The position numbers were made by a program, and so were the translations under genes. Of a DNA stretch of 8,429 nucleotides, positions 1 to 5,864 are shown in pieces (within the stretch, counting starts at the first letter, position 1; each line of letters opens with the position of its first letter). The DNA comes from Verrucomicrobiota bacterium (GTDB taxonomy: Bacteria; Verrucomicrobiota; Verrucomicrobiia; Limisphaerales; JAHEOI01): NCBI GenBank assembly GCA_018610125.1, contig JAHEOI010000042.1:1-8429 (forward strand), read 5' to 3'. The notes below the pieces were generated by a model. The model made no database searches. It had not been told where the DNA came from and worked only from the letters and a program-made list of their open reading frames with translations.

Positions 1-191
1 ACATTGGCGGCACCCCCGGGCATCCAGCTTTCATGGGTAAAATCAACAACGGGCACCGGCGCCTCGGGAGAAATCCGGGCCACCCGGCCCCAAATGAACT
101 GGTCAAGCATGACATCACCAACCACCAGCAGTCGCTTCTGTTGCGCCTGGTCAAGCAGTTCCTTGACGCGAGCAAGTGTGATCCCTGTCAT
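1..191 (-). CDS. rfaE1: D-glycero-beta-D-manno-heptose-7-phosphate kinase (RfaE1/HldE N-terminal domain), 5' part only
   Basis: Only the first 63 codons are inside the window; the gene runs off the left edge. The product is a PfkB/ribokinase-fold kinase that phosphorylates heptose-7-phosphate at C1, a cytoplasmic step toward ADP-heptose for the LPS inner core. The family signature is visible: GDVMLDQFIWG (residues 25-35), RISPEAPVPVV (39-49) and the substrate/glycine motif PGGAAN (58-63), at the positions usual for RfaE1. The ATG (189-191) overlaps the thiG stop in an ATGA arrangement, so the gene is probably translationally coupled to thiG. No Shine-Dalgarno lies directly upstream. Whether a nucleotidyltransferase domain (full HldE) follows cannot be seen, so the symbol could equally be hldE. 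Family assignment is firm. Confidence 0.9.
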   Translation of the reverse strand, partial: MTGITLARVKELLDQAQQKRLLVVGDVMLDQFIWGRVARISPEAPVPVVDFTHESWMPGGAAN

Positions 192-982
192 GCTTGATCA
201 AGAAACCCGGTTAGAGGACTCGTTGCACTGGCCGTTTCCCGGACTTCGCTCACGCCGAGCTCGTAAGCGATACGACCGGCTTCGATTGCCTGCTTGAATG
301 CCAGGGCCATTCGGCACGGATCCGAGGACACCGCAATGGCGGTGTTCACAAGGACCGCGTCGGCCCCCATTTCCATGGCCTCTGCCGCTTGACTCGGCAT
401 CCCCAGACCGGCATCGACGACCACCGGGACCGTCGCCTGCTCGAGAATGATTCGAATCTGTGCCCGAGTCTCCAAGCCTTGGTTCGATCCGATCGGTGAT
501 CCCAACGGCATGACCGTCGACGTCCCCACCTCTTCCAATCGTTTTGCAAGGACCGGATCGGCATTAATGTAAGGCAAGACGGTGAAGCCTTCATTCACGA
601 GGGTCTCGGCAGCACTCAATGTTTCGATCGGGTCCGGCAGCAGGTATCGCGGATCGGGATGAATCTCCAGCTTGACCCATTTGGGGAGTCCGGCTGCCAC
701 AGCCAAGCGGGCCAATCGGACCGCTTCGTTGGCATTCATTGCCCCGCTCGTGTTGGGCAGGATCAAATATCGCTCGGGATCGATGTACTCAAGGATGTTC
801 GCAAAGGGGTCACCACGGCCGCTAAGGTCGGCCCGTCGCAACGCGACCGTTACCAATTGGGTGCCACTTTCCAACAAGGCATCCCGCATGGTCTCGGGCG
901 AAGCAAACTTCCCGGTGCCCACGATCAATCGCGAATCGAATTCACGATCCGCAATCTTTAACTTGCCTGAATCCCACTCCAT
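188..982 (-). CDS. thiG: thiazole synthase ThiG
   Basis: A 264-residue protein of normal family length. ThiG is a cytoplasmic TIM-barrel enzyme that builds the thiazole phosphate of thiamine from deoxyxylulose-5-phosphate, dehydroglycine and ThiS thiocarboxylate. Visible family motifs in order: LIVGTGKF (19-26), VTVALRR (44-50), LPNTSG (75-80), WVKLE (102-106) where K104 should be the Schiff-base lysine, PLGSPIGSNQGL (159-170), VVVDAGLGMPSQAAEAMEMG (187-206) and ADAVLVNTAIA (207-217). The start is fixed by an in-frame TAA three codons upstream; GGAG sits only about one base from the ATG, an unusually tight spacing. No thiS, thiO, thiH or TPP riboswitch consensus is seen upstream; the neighbour is rfaE1, so this thiG lies outside a standard thi cluster within the visible sequence. 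Confidence 0.96.
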   Translation of the reverse strand: MEWDSGKLKIADREFDSRLIVGTGKFASPETMRDALLESGTQLVTVALRRADLSGRGDPFANILEYIDPERYLILPNTSGAMNANEAVRLARLAVAAGLPKWVKLEIHPDPRYLLPDPIETLSAAETLVNEGFTVLPYINADPVLAKRLEEVGTSTVMPLGSPIGSNQGLETRAQIRIILEQATVPVVVDAGLGMPSQAAEAMEMGADAVLVNTAIAVSSDPCRMALAFKQAIEAGRIAYELGVSEVRETASATSPLTGFLDQA

Positions 983-1131
983 TCTCCATTAGGATAGCCA
1001 ACGACTTCGTCAATAGCAATGAGCGGTCGTTGTCGTTGCGCTCCCTTACCTTAATACCGATCGAAAATTGTCCAATGAAGGGAAAGGGCTCCGTCATGCG
1101 AAGAAACGTTACCTCGAAGGTTGCCCCTTCT

Positions 1132-1160
1132 TTGCTTCGCGCGACAAAAGCGTCTAAATT
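1132..1160 (+). promoter_or_regulatory. possible sigma70-type promoter for the lipoprotein gene
   Basis: TTGCTT (1132-1137) and TAAATT (1155-1160) are separated by exactly 17 bases, each matching four of six consensus positions. Transcription would begin near 1167, leaving about a 34-base leader before the ATG at 1201. The segment lies in the 218-base divergent gap between thiG and the lipoprotein gene. This is pattern matching only, and the sigma factor preferences of the host are unknown. Confidence 0.3.
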
Positions 1161-1200
1161 ATTGCTCACCACCAATAATAAGACTTCAAAGAATTAGACT

Positions 1201-1896
1201 ATGAAAGAATGCCATTGGTACACAATAACAGCGCTTGGTTGCGCACTCGTTTTGCTCGTCGGCTGCGGTCCCGGCGGCACGACCGGCGATCAAGAGCCGA
1301 CTGAAGGGAAGCAGCCGGCGGAGGAATCACCAAGCTCCCCATCAGAAGAAGGGGATACGGAAACGGAATCCAAAGGGACGAAAGACTCGGGAGACGCCGG
1401 TAACGCGCTTCAGCAAGAGGCGGAAGGAGATACCGAGGAGAGCTCTTGGAAGGAGTCATTCGAATCCTTTGCCGCCTCGGCAGAGGAACGCTGGAACGCC
1501 TTTAAGGATTGGACAGTAGACCAGAAAGACGAGATGGTCACCGCGGTTCAAGGCAGCTTAAAGGACCTCGATAAGCAGACCCAAGGCTTACAAAAGAGGG
1601 CAGCCGAGCTTTCGGGTCAGGCCAAGAAAGAGTGGAAAAAGCGTTGGAAGCAGCTCCAGAAGCAAAAGAAGGCCCTGGCCAAGCAGTTGGAGCGCGCCAA
1701 AAAGGCATCGGGTGAGACTTGGCAACAAACCAAAGAGAAAGTCTCTAAGTCTTACAATGACCTCGTCGATGCCTACCAGGCTGCCAAAAAAGAGCTTGCG
1801 GACAAGAAGACGTCCGATAAGCAAGAGGGCTCGGCAGATAACTCGAAGCAGTCGGAGAGTCAGACCGAAAACTCCGGGACCAACGGAGGCTACTAG
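1201..1896 (+). CDS. putative lipoprotein with acidic linker and long charged helical domain
   Basis: A 231-residue protein that I do not recognise. Residues 1-21 form a signal peptide (hydrophobic stretch about 8-21) ending in lipobox LVGC, so Cys22 should be lipidated and the protein exported to the envelope. Residues 23-82 are low-complexity and acidic (Gly, Glu, Ser, Thr, Pro), probably an unstructured linker. Residues 83-204 are rich in Lys, Glu, Gln and Ala with regularly placed Trp (W83, W98, W104, W145, W149, W174) and look like amphipathic helix or coiled coil. The tail 205-231 is again polar and disordered. It is transcribed alone and divergently from thiG. The region before the ATG has only a weak A-rich AAAGAA, no clear Shine-Dalgarno. 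The helical part recalls LEA-like or apolipoprotein-like repeats, but such similarity can come from composition alone, so no function is proposed. Confidence 0.75.
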   Translation: MKECHWYTITALGCALVLLVGCGPGGTTGDQEPTEGKQPAEESPSSPSEEGDTETESKGTKDSGDAGNALQQEAEGDTEESSWKESFESFAASAEERWNAFKDWTVDQKDEMVTAVQGSLKDLDKQTQGLQKRAAELSGQAKKEWKKRWKQLQKQKKALAKQLERAKKASGETWQQTKEKVSKSYNDLVDAYQAAKKELADKKTSDKQEGSADNSKQSESQTENSGTNGGY

Positions 1897-1964
1897 CGAG
1901 GCGTTTTGCCTCAGACCATTCGAGGTATGAGTGCGATCAAGGTCAGCAGGGGACTGCCAAGCCC

Positions 1965-2110
1965 AATGCCATTAAGTTAGCACATAAAAGATGCAGTGTT
2001 TGTGACAATGTGCAAAACAAGGGCACCCCTCATCCTAACCTTCTCCCCTTCTGAAGGGGAGAAGGGACTGTGCGGACCACCGGAGCAGTCTCTCCTAACT
2101 TAATGGCATT
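1965..2110. repeat. 146-bp element bounded by perfect 16-bp inverted repeats; MITE or IS-remnant candidate
   Basis: AATGCCATTAAGTTAG (1965-1980) is the exact reverse complement of CTAACTTAATGGCATT (2095-2110). Outside the arms the match resumes imperfectly: GGTCAGCAG (1941-1949) against GGTCGGCAGC read from the right side (2120-2111), with about 15 extra bases on the left. A second inverted pair, GCACAT/ATGTGC (1980-1985, 2008-2013), lies inside the left arm. The interior encodes no protein. Terminal inverted repeats around a short non-coding core are the layout of a MITE or an internally deleted insertion sequence. No clean target-site duplication is evident, so mobility is inference. Confidence 0.5.
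2025..2066. repeat. CCCCTCA-family repeat copy 1 with 13-bp hairpin
   Basis: ACCCCTCATCCTAACC leads into a near-perfect palindrome: CCTTCTCCCCTTC (2039-2051) and GAAGGGGAGAAGG (2053-2065) around a single T, in practice a stem with a small loop. It lies inside the inverted-repeat element and resembles the CCCTCACCCTAACCC type of intergenic hairpin repeat seen in many Gram-negative genomes. Related copies are at 2359-2390 and 8104-8136. Confidence 0.55.
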
Positions 2111-2118
2111 GCTGCCGA

Positions 2119-2185
2119 CCCTACCACCGCTGTTGCGGTAGGGACCGCACTCCGCTGCGGTCCGCGCCTTCGCTTGTGCGAAGGC
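2119..2185. repeat. three tandem hairpins
   Basis: Three adjoining inverted repeats within 67 bases: CCCTACC/GGTAGGG (2119-2125, 2137-2143), GGACCGCA/TGCGGTCC (2142-2149, 2156-2163) and GCCTTCGC/GCGAAGGC (2166-2173, 2178-2185, loop TTGT). All stems are perfect and 7 or 8 bp. No T-tract follows on either strand, so they are not typical intrinsic terminators. Such clusters are common in dispersed palindromic (REP-like) repeats. Confidence 0.55.
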
Positions 2186-2358
2186 ATTCTAAAACTTGAC
2201 TCCTCCTCAACACATTTCGGCCTTTCAAGGCCCCTAGCGGGGTAAGAGGCTACTCTGGCTCGGTCCGGCGAGTCGGCCGTCGATCGATTCGGGGAGTAGA
2301 AGACCGGCAGACCCGGCGGTCGAAACCACTAAATTTTGGCTTTTAAAGGGCGCCGGCG

Positions 2359-2390
2359 GACCCCTCACCTCAATCCTTAGGATGAGGGGA
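2359..2390. repeat. CCCCTCA-family repeat copy 2
   Basis: CCCCTCACCTCAATCCTT is followed by AGGATGAGGGG, giving a hairpin from CCCCTC/GAGGGG and ATCCT/AGGAT with a six-base bulge. The first 19 bases (2360-2378) differ from copy 3 (8105-8123) at one position. It sits just downstream of the SDR gene's stop. Confidence 0.5.
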
Positions 2391-2432
2391 TGGCCTTCCG
2401 GTAGATCGCTCCCCCTTTTTGTGACTTGGCAA

Positions 2433-3314
2433 TTATCGACCGCTTAATTTGGCAATCTCGGCAGCGTAGCCTTCCCGGTAGGTCGGGTATTTCAATTTGT
2501 ATTCAAGCTCTTCTTTGAGCCGGCGATTCGAGATCCGCTTGTTGGTCAGGGCCCGCTTCCGGTTAACGGCTTCCTCTTCATCGGCGTAAGGAGGCATCGG
2601 CTTTTGCAGTTTATCGGAGAGCCACTGATAAAACGCGATTTGGCGGACCGGCTCATCGTCCACCACGTTGTAGGTTTGTCCCGGCTTACCCCTTGTTAAC
2701 GCCGCGACAATGGCACCGGCCACATCATCCCGATGAATCATGTTTAAGAACCGTTGCGGATTGCCGGTAATCTTCGCCTGATCCTTAAGATACTGCTGAA
2801 ACAGGTAGCCCCGGCCCGGTCCATAAATCGCCGCGACCCTCAGCGTGATCGCGGGAAATCCGAGCTGCTCAAACGCATCTCGGAGTTGCCGCTCGGTCTC
2901 GACGAGCACTTGCCCCGTCTCGGTCGTCGGAGCGGTCGAGCTCTCTTCGGTCACAACCGTTTCATCGTTTTGGGCATAGACACTGGTGCTGCCGGTAAAC
3001 ACGTATCGGCTTGGGGGAGCTGCCTGCCACCTTTGAATCAGGTTTTGGGAGCCTTCCAGGAACACCCGCCGATATTGCTCCACCCCGCTTCGACCTGACG
3101 AAGCGCAATTGACAACCCAATCGGGATTATCCGGGAGCCGTTTAAGCCCTTGAGGGCGGGCAATATCGGCTTCGATTGGATGGATACCGGCGGCCGCCAA
3201 CTCTCCGCGCTCATCGCCCGTCCGACGCACCCCATAAACCTCATGTCCTTCTCGAGCAAGGATTTGCCCCACCACGCTTCCAACGTAACCGCATCCGATT
3301 ATGACTGCCCTCAT
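2433..3314 (-). CDS. atypical SDR / NAD-dependent epimerase family protein (YeeZ-like)
   Basis: A 293-residue Rossmann-fold protein, usual for small atypical SDRs. The start is set at the ATG at 3312-3314 because the nucleotide-binding motif VIIGCGYVG (4-12) begins there; the frame stays open far upstream, but that extension is antisense to proC and has no epimerase similarity. Further features: NCASSG (69-74), FTGSTSVY (106-113) with the central Ser/Tyr region, IYGPGRG (163-169), and MIHRDDVAGAI (192-202), all typical of extended SDRs. The canonical YxxxK dyad is not obvious after 113 (the segment is ETGQVLVE), as in other YeeZ-like members, so catalysis is uncertain. The C-terminal region (245-275) with KRISNRRLKEEL is the usual substrate-side element. 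It is divergent from proC with 57 bases between. Substrate unknown. Confidence 0.88.
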   Translation of the reverse strand: MRAVIIGCGYVGSVVGQILAREGHEVYGVRRTGDERGELAAAGIHPIEADIARPQGLKRLPDNPDWVVNCASSGRSGVEQYRRVFLEGSQNLIQRWQAAPPSRYVFTGSTSVYAQNDETVVTEESSTAPTTETGQVLVETERQLRDAFEQLGFPAITLRVAAIYGPGRGYLFQQYLKDQAKITGNPQRFLNMIHRDDVAGAIVAALTRGKPGQTYNVVDDEPVRQIAFYQWLSDKLQKPMPPYADEEEAVNRKRALTNKRISNRRLKEELEYKLKYPTYREGYAAEIAKLSGR

Positions 3315-3371
3315 TGCTCGTGTTATGCTTTTGACTTTTGCTACCGACTCAAACTTGCTACCAACACAAGT

Positions 3372-4187
3372 ATGCCACAAACATACAAGATCGGGTTCCT
3401 TGGCGCAGGAAAGATGGCAAATGCTTTGGCTAAAGGCTTTATCAAGGGCGGGCTGACCTCGCCGAACGAGGTGATGGCCAGTGATCCCTCGAAGCAGGCC
3501 AGAGACCAATTTCAAGAGACGGTCGGGGCTCAGACAACCGAGCTCAACCAAGCGGTGATCGATTTTGCACGCGTGCTCTTCCTGGCTGTCAAGCCAAGCC
3601 AGATTCCCGAAGTGCTGGAGGCGGAACGAGATCGGATTAAGACCGATCGCCTGATTATTTCCATCGCGGCCGGCGTGCCGTTGGCCAAACTGGAGGGCAA
3701 TCTTAAGCTTGGCGCTCGAGTCATCCGTGTCATGCCCAACACCCCCGCATTGGTGGAGCACTCGGCCACCGCGATCGCCCTCGGCAAGAATGCCACCCAA
3801 GAGGATGGCCAGACGGCGCTCGACCTCTTTTCCTCGGTTGGCATCGCCTTTGAGGTCAAGGAGGCCCTCATGGATGCCGTCACCGGACTCAGCGGGAGCG
3901 GACCGGCTTACTGCTATTTGATGATGGAAGCCTTAAGCGACGGCGGAGTCGCGGCGGGATTGCCGCGCGAGATCGCCACCCAACTGGCGGCTCAAACCCT
4001 CTTGGGGAGTGCCAAAATGGTCTTGGAAACCGGAAACCATCCCGGTCACTTGAAAGATATGGTCACGAGTCCCGGCGGCACAACGATTGACGGTGTCCAT
4101 CAGCTTGAACAGGGAGGCTTTCGTGCCACGATCATGAATGCGGTCCGGGCTTCGGCCAACAAATCAAAGCAGCTCGGTCAAGGGTAA
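3372..4187 (+). CDS. proC: pyrroline-5-carboxylate reductase ProC
   Basis: A 271-residue cytoplasmic enzyme, full family length, that reduces 1-pyrroline-5-carboxylate to L-proline with NAD(P)H, the last step of proline synthesis. The N-terminal Rossmann motif is IGFLGAGKMANALAKGF (7-23). VLFLAVKPSQIPEVL (68-82), IISIAAGVPLAKLE (95-108) and RVMPNTPALVEHSATA (119-134) follow. The C-terminal dimer and active-site domain has the ProC signature SGSGPAYCYLMMEALSDGG (174-192) and ends with MVTSPGGTTIDGVHQLEQGG (230-249). The ATG at 3372 is chosen because the Rossmann motif follows in a few residues; the frame is open upstream but overlaps the divergent SDR gene. No Shine-Dalgarno is visible before this ATG. 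Probably co-transcribed with the downstream membrane protein. Confidence 0.97.
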   Translation: MPQTYKIGFLGAGKMANALAKGFIKGGLTSPNEVMASDPSKQARDQFQETVGAQTTELNQAVIDFARVLFLAVKPSQIPEVLEAERDRIKTDRLIISIAAGVPLAKLEGNLKLGARVIRVMPNTPALVEHSATAIALGKNATQEDGQTALDLFSSVGIAFEVKEALMDAVTGLSGSGPAYCYLMMEALSDGGVAAGLPREIATQLAAQTLLGSAKMVLETGNHPGHLKDMVTSPGGTTIDGVHQLEQGGFRATIMNAVRASANKSKQLGQG

Positions 4188-4231
4188 GCGTTTCTCTTCG
4201 AATTTTCTGGTATTACTATCCTGTTTGCACT

Positions 4232-5503
4232 ATGGCGACCACCGGAAAGCAGGCATCATCACAACGACGGTCGCGGAGGCGATCCGGAGGATTCCCACCT
4301 CCGAGCGAACGACAGGCACGGGTGCTCTGGATTTCCATCACCGCTCTGGCCATCGCCGTCTTTATGGTTCTGCTCGGCTTGGTGTTAATGGGACTGGCAT
4401 GGGCCTTTAAACAATTGGCCGTGATCATTGTCCCATTGGCGGTGGCCGCCATAATGGCCTATCTGCTCGATCCCATTGTCGATTTCCTTGAGCGCTCCGC
4501 GTCTCCTTACCGGTTTCTTCAATTCAGCCGACTCAAAGCGATTGTCTATGTCTTTGGCGGCATCGTTCTCATCGTGGGTGCTCTCGCCGCAACGATTATC
4601 CCCCAATTGGTGACGGAAGCGGTCGACTTTGGCCATCGAGCTCAGGAATATTCCCAGGACGTCGGCAACCGCGTTGTCACCTGGGTCGAAGGGGCGACCT
4701 GGCTCCAAGAAGCTTGGAACACCGAGACGCGCGACTTGGTAAAAGAACGGATCACCGAGACACTTCCAAAGGTCGCTTCGTGGCTAAGCGCCCGTGCCGG
4801 CCAACTCGCGTCGCTGCCGAATTACCTTTTGGGAATCGCGCTGGTGCCCGTCTTTGTCTTTTTCTTCCTGCTTCAGAAAAACCCCATCGTCCAAAGCTGG
4901 CGCGATTACCTCCCGATCCAGGATCCGACATGGAAGCGCGAGATTGTCTTCGTCGTCAACTCGATTAATGAAAGCATGATCGCCTTTTTCCGGGGGCAAG
5001 TCCTCGTGGCGATCTGCCTCGGCATTATGCTGACGGTCGGCTACCTCGTGCTCGGCTTGAAATACCCTATTCTCCTCGGAGCGTTGGCGGCGATCTTCAG
5101 TATTGTCCCCTACCTCGGCGTCGTCCTGGGCATCATCCCCGCTCTCATGATGGCCGTCATTGCACCGGATTACTCATGGCTGCCGGGATGGTGGCTCCCT
5201 ATCTTGGTCGGCATCCTATTCATCGGGGCCCAGACAGCAGAGGGATTGTTCATCTCACCAAAGATTATCGGCGATCGTGTCGGGATGCATCCGATGACCA
5301 TTATCATCGCGGTGCTGGTCGGCACGACATTAATGGGGGGCATTGTCGGGGGCGTGCTTGCGATTCCCCTCACCGCAGCGTTGCGAGCCATCATGTTCCG
5401 TTACGTTTGGACACACAGCCCCTCCTCCAAGCAACAACCGCCATCCCGTCAGCGCAGTCGCCGCCGCCGCAACACCAAGCGAGCCACCAAAGCCACTGCC
5501 TGA
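4232..5503 (+). CDS. AI-2E family transporter (PerM/YdiK type)
   Basis: A 423-residue polytopic inner-membrane protein of the AI-2E exporter-like family (Pfam AI-2E_transport by recognition). Hydrophobic segments at about 33-57, 61-80, 103-126, 197-215, 256-275, 278-312, 320-340 and 354-385 fit the family's eight-helix plan. Conserved family stretches are AFFRGQVLVAICLGI (251-265), SIVPYLGVVLG (290-300) and EGLFISPKIIGDRVGMHP (337-354), then a Gly-rich last helix. The soluble segment 128-190 between helices three and four is also typical. Unusual are the basic N-terminus (QRRSRRRSG, 11-19) and the strongly basic C-terminal tail (407-420), making it longer than most members. Family members have been linked to autoinducer-2 export, sodium/proton exchange or none of these; the substrate cannot be read here. 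Starts 44 bases after proC with no Shine-Dalgarno. Its 3' end abuts a degraded HAD gene. Confidence 0.92.
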   Translation: MATTGKQASSQRRSRRRSGGFPPPSERQARVLWISITALAIAVFMVLLGLVLMGLAWAFKQLAVIIVPLAVAAIMAYLLDPIVDFLERSASPYRFLQFSRLKAIVYVFGGIVLIVGALAATIIPQLVTEAVDFGHRAQEYSQDVGNRVVTWVEGATWLQEAWNTETRDLVKERITETLPKVASWLSARAGQLASLPNYLLGIALVPVFVFFFLLQKNPIVQSWRDYLPIQDPTWKREIVFVVNSINESMIAFFRGQVLVAICLGIMLTVGYLVLGLKYPILLGALAAIFSIVPYLGVVLGIIPALMMAVIAPDYSWLPGWWLPILVGILFIGAQTAEGLFISPKIIGDRVGMHPMTIIIAVLVGTTLMGGIVGGVLAIPLTAALRAIMFRYVWTHSPSSKQQPPSRQRSRRRRNTKRATKATA

Positions 5504-5505
5504 CA

Positions 5506-5864
5506 GGAGCAGAAAAAGACTATGATGATGGCGGCGGTACCACCGGAAGCGACCGCCATTGGGATGCTGCCTCGATATTGCTTGGCAATCGACACAGTCA
5601 GCTCTATCGGACCGACTTCGGAAAGCCTGCCCAGGTAAGCCTCTTCTTTCTCCTTTGAGGCGACAATCGGGTCGAGGGAACCCCTTGCTCGTCGGAGAGC
5701 ATTTGGAAGATATCCCGGGAAGGGACCCCGCCAATGGCATAGAACGGAGCTTCCGGGAATTCCAGGCCGTACTTTTCGGTAACGGCCTGCCACGCTTCCC
5801 AATGGAGCGGCATCGTGTCCGCCAATGTGCCGTCACAATCAAAAATCAGGCCACGTATTCTCAT
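5506..5864 (-). pseudogene. HAD-superfamily phosphatase (beta-phosphoglucomutase-like), frameshifted and missing its 3' half
   Basis: The intact start reads MRIRGLIFDCDGTLADTM: HAD motif I with nucleophile D9 and D11. The cap region follows with HWEAWQAV (21-28), GGVPSRDIFQMLSDEQGV (45-62). Near 5676-5681 the similarity moves into another frame, reading LDPIVASKEKEEAYL, then SIAKQYRGSIPMAVASGGT with the motif II serine. One missing base would explain the shift. After GGT (about 5536) similarity ends, and the frame runs into the antisense of the transporter gene, stopping at 5449. Motif III lysine and motif IV acidic residues are absent, as is roughly 40% of a usual 190-220 residue protein. 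The ATG overlaps the prfA stop by ATGA, suggesting it was once coupled to prfA. The frameshift alone could be a sequencing error; the lost 3' end could not. Confidence 0.8.

Larger units (their letters stand above)
1897..2432. other. gene-free intergenic region packed with inverted repeats
   Basis: About 536 bases between the lipoprotein gene and the convergent SDR gene. No reading frame with recognisable protein features is present. It holds a short hairpin right after the lipoprotein stop (GAGGC/GCCTC, 1898-1912, no T-tract), a 16-bp perfect inverted repeat (1965-2110), a 13-bp hairpin inside it, a run of three strong hairpins (2119-2185), smaller palindromes at about 2218-2242 (GGCCTT/AAGGCC and CCCC/GGGG), and a CCCCTCA repeat copy (2359-2390). 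Because both flanking genes point into it, some hairpins may serve as transcription terminators, but none has a clear U-tract. Confidence 0.7.

Noticed and set aside
942..1175. 77-codon minus frame overlapping the start of thiG, checked as a possible thiS
   Set aside because: It begins with TTG, lacks the C-terminal Gly-Gly of ThiS, shows no ubiquitin-like pattern and overlaps thiG in another frame.
983..1200. TPP riboswitch upstream of thiG
   Set aside because: The conserved CUGAGA and ACCUGAUCUGGAUAAUGCCAG-like blocks are not present on the minus strand.
1898..1912. Hairpin GAGGC/GCCTC directly after the lipoprotein stop as an intrinsic terminator
   Set aside because: The stem is only 5 bp and is followed by AGACC rather than a T-tract.
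1897..2432. CRISPR array or phage attachment site
   Set aside because: The repeats are inverted, not regularly spaced direct repeats, and there is no tRNA, integrase or spacer-like structure nearby.
3150..3371. Upstream extension of the proC frame
   Set aside because: It is antisense to the SDR gene; ProC proteins begin a few residues before the GxGxxxxA motif, matching the ATG at 3372.
3315..3800. N-terminal extension of the SDR frame up to an ATG at 3800, giving 455 residues
   Set aside because: The extra 162 residues are antisense to proC and have no SDR features; the Rossmann motif begins at the ATG at 3314.
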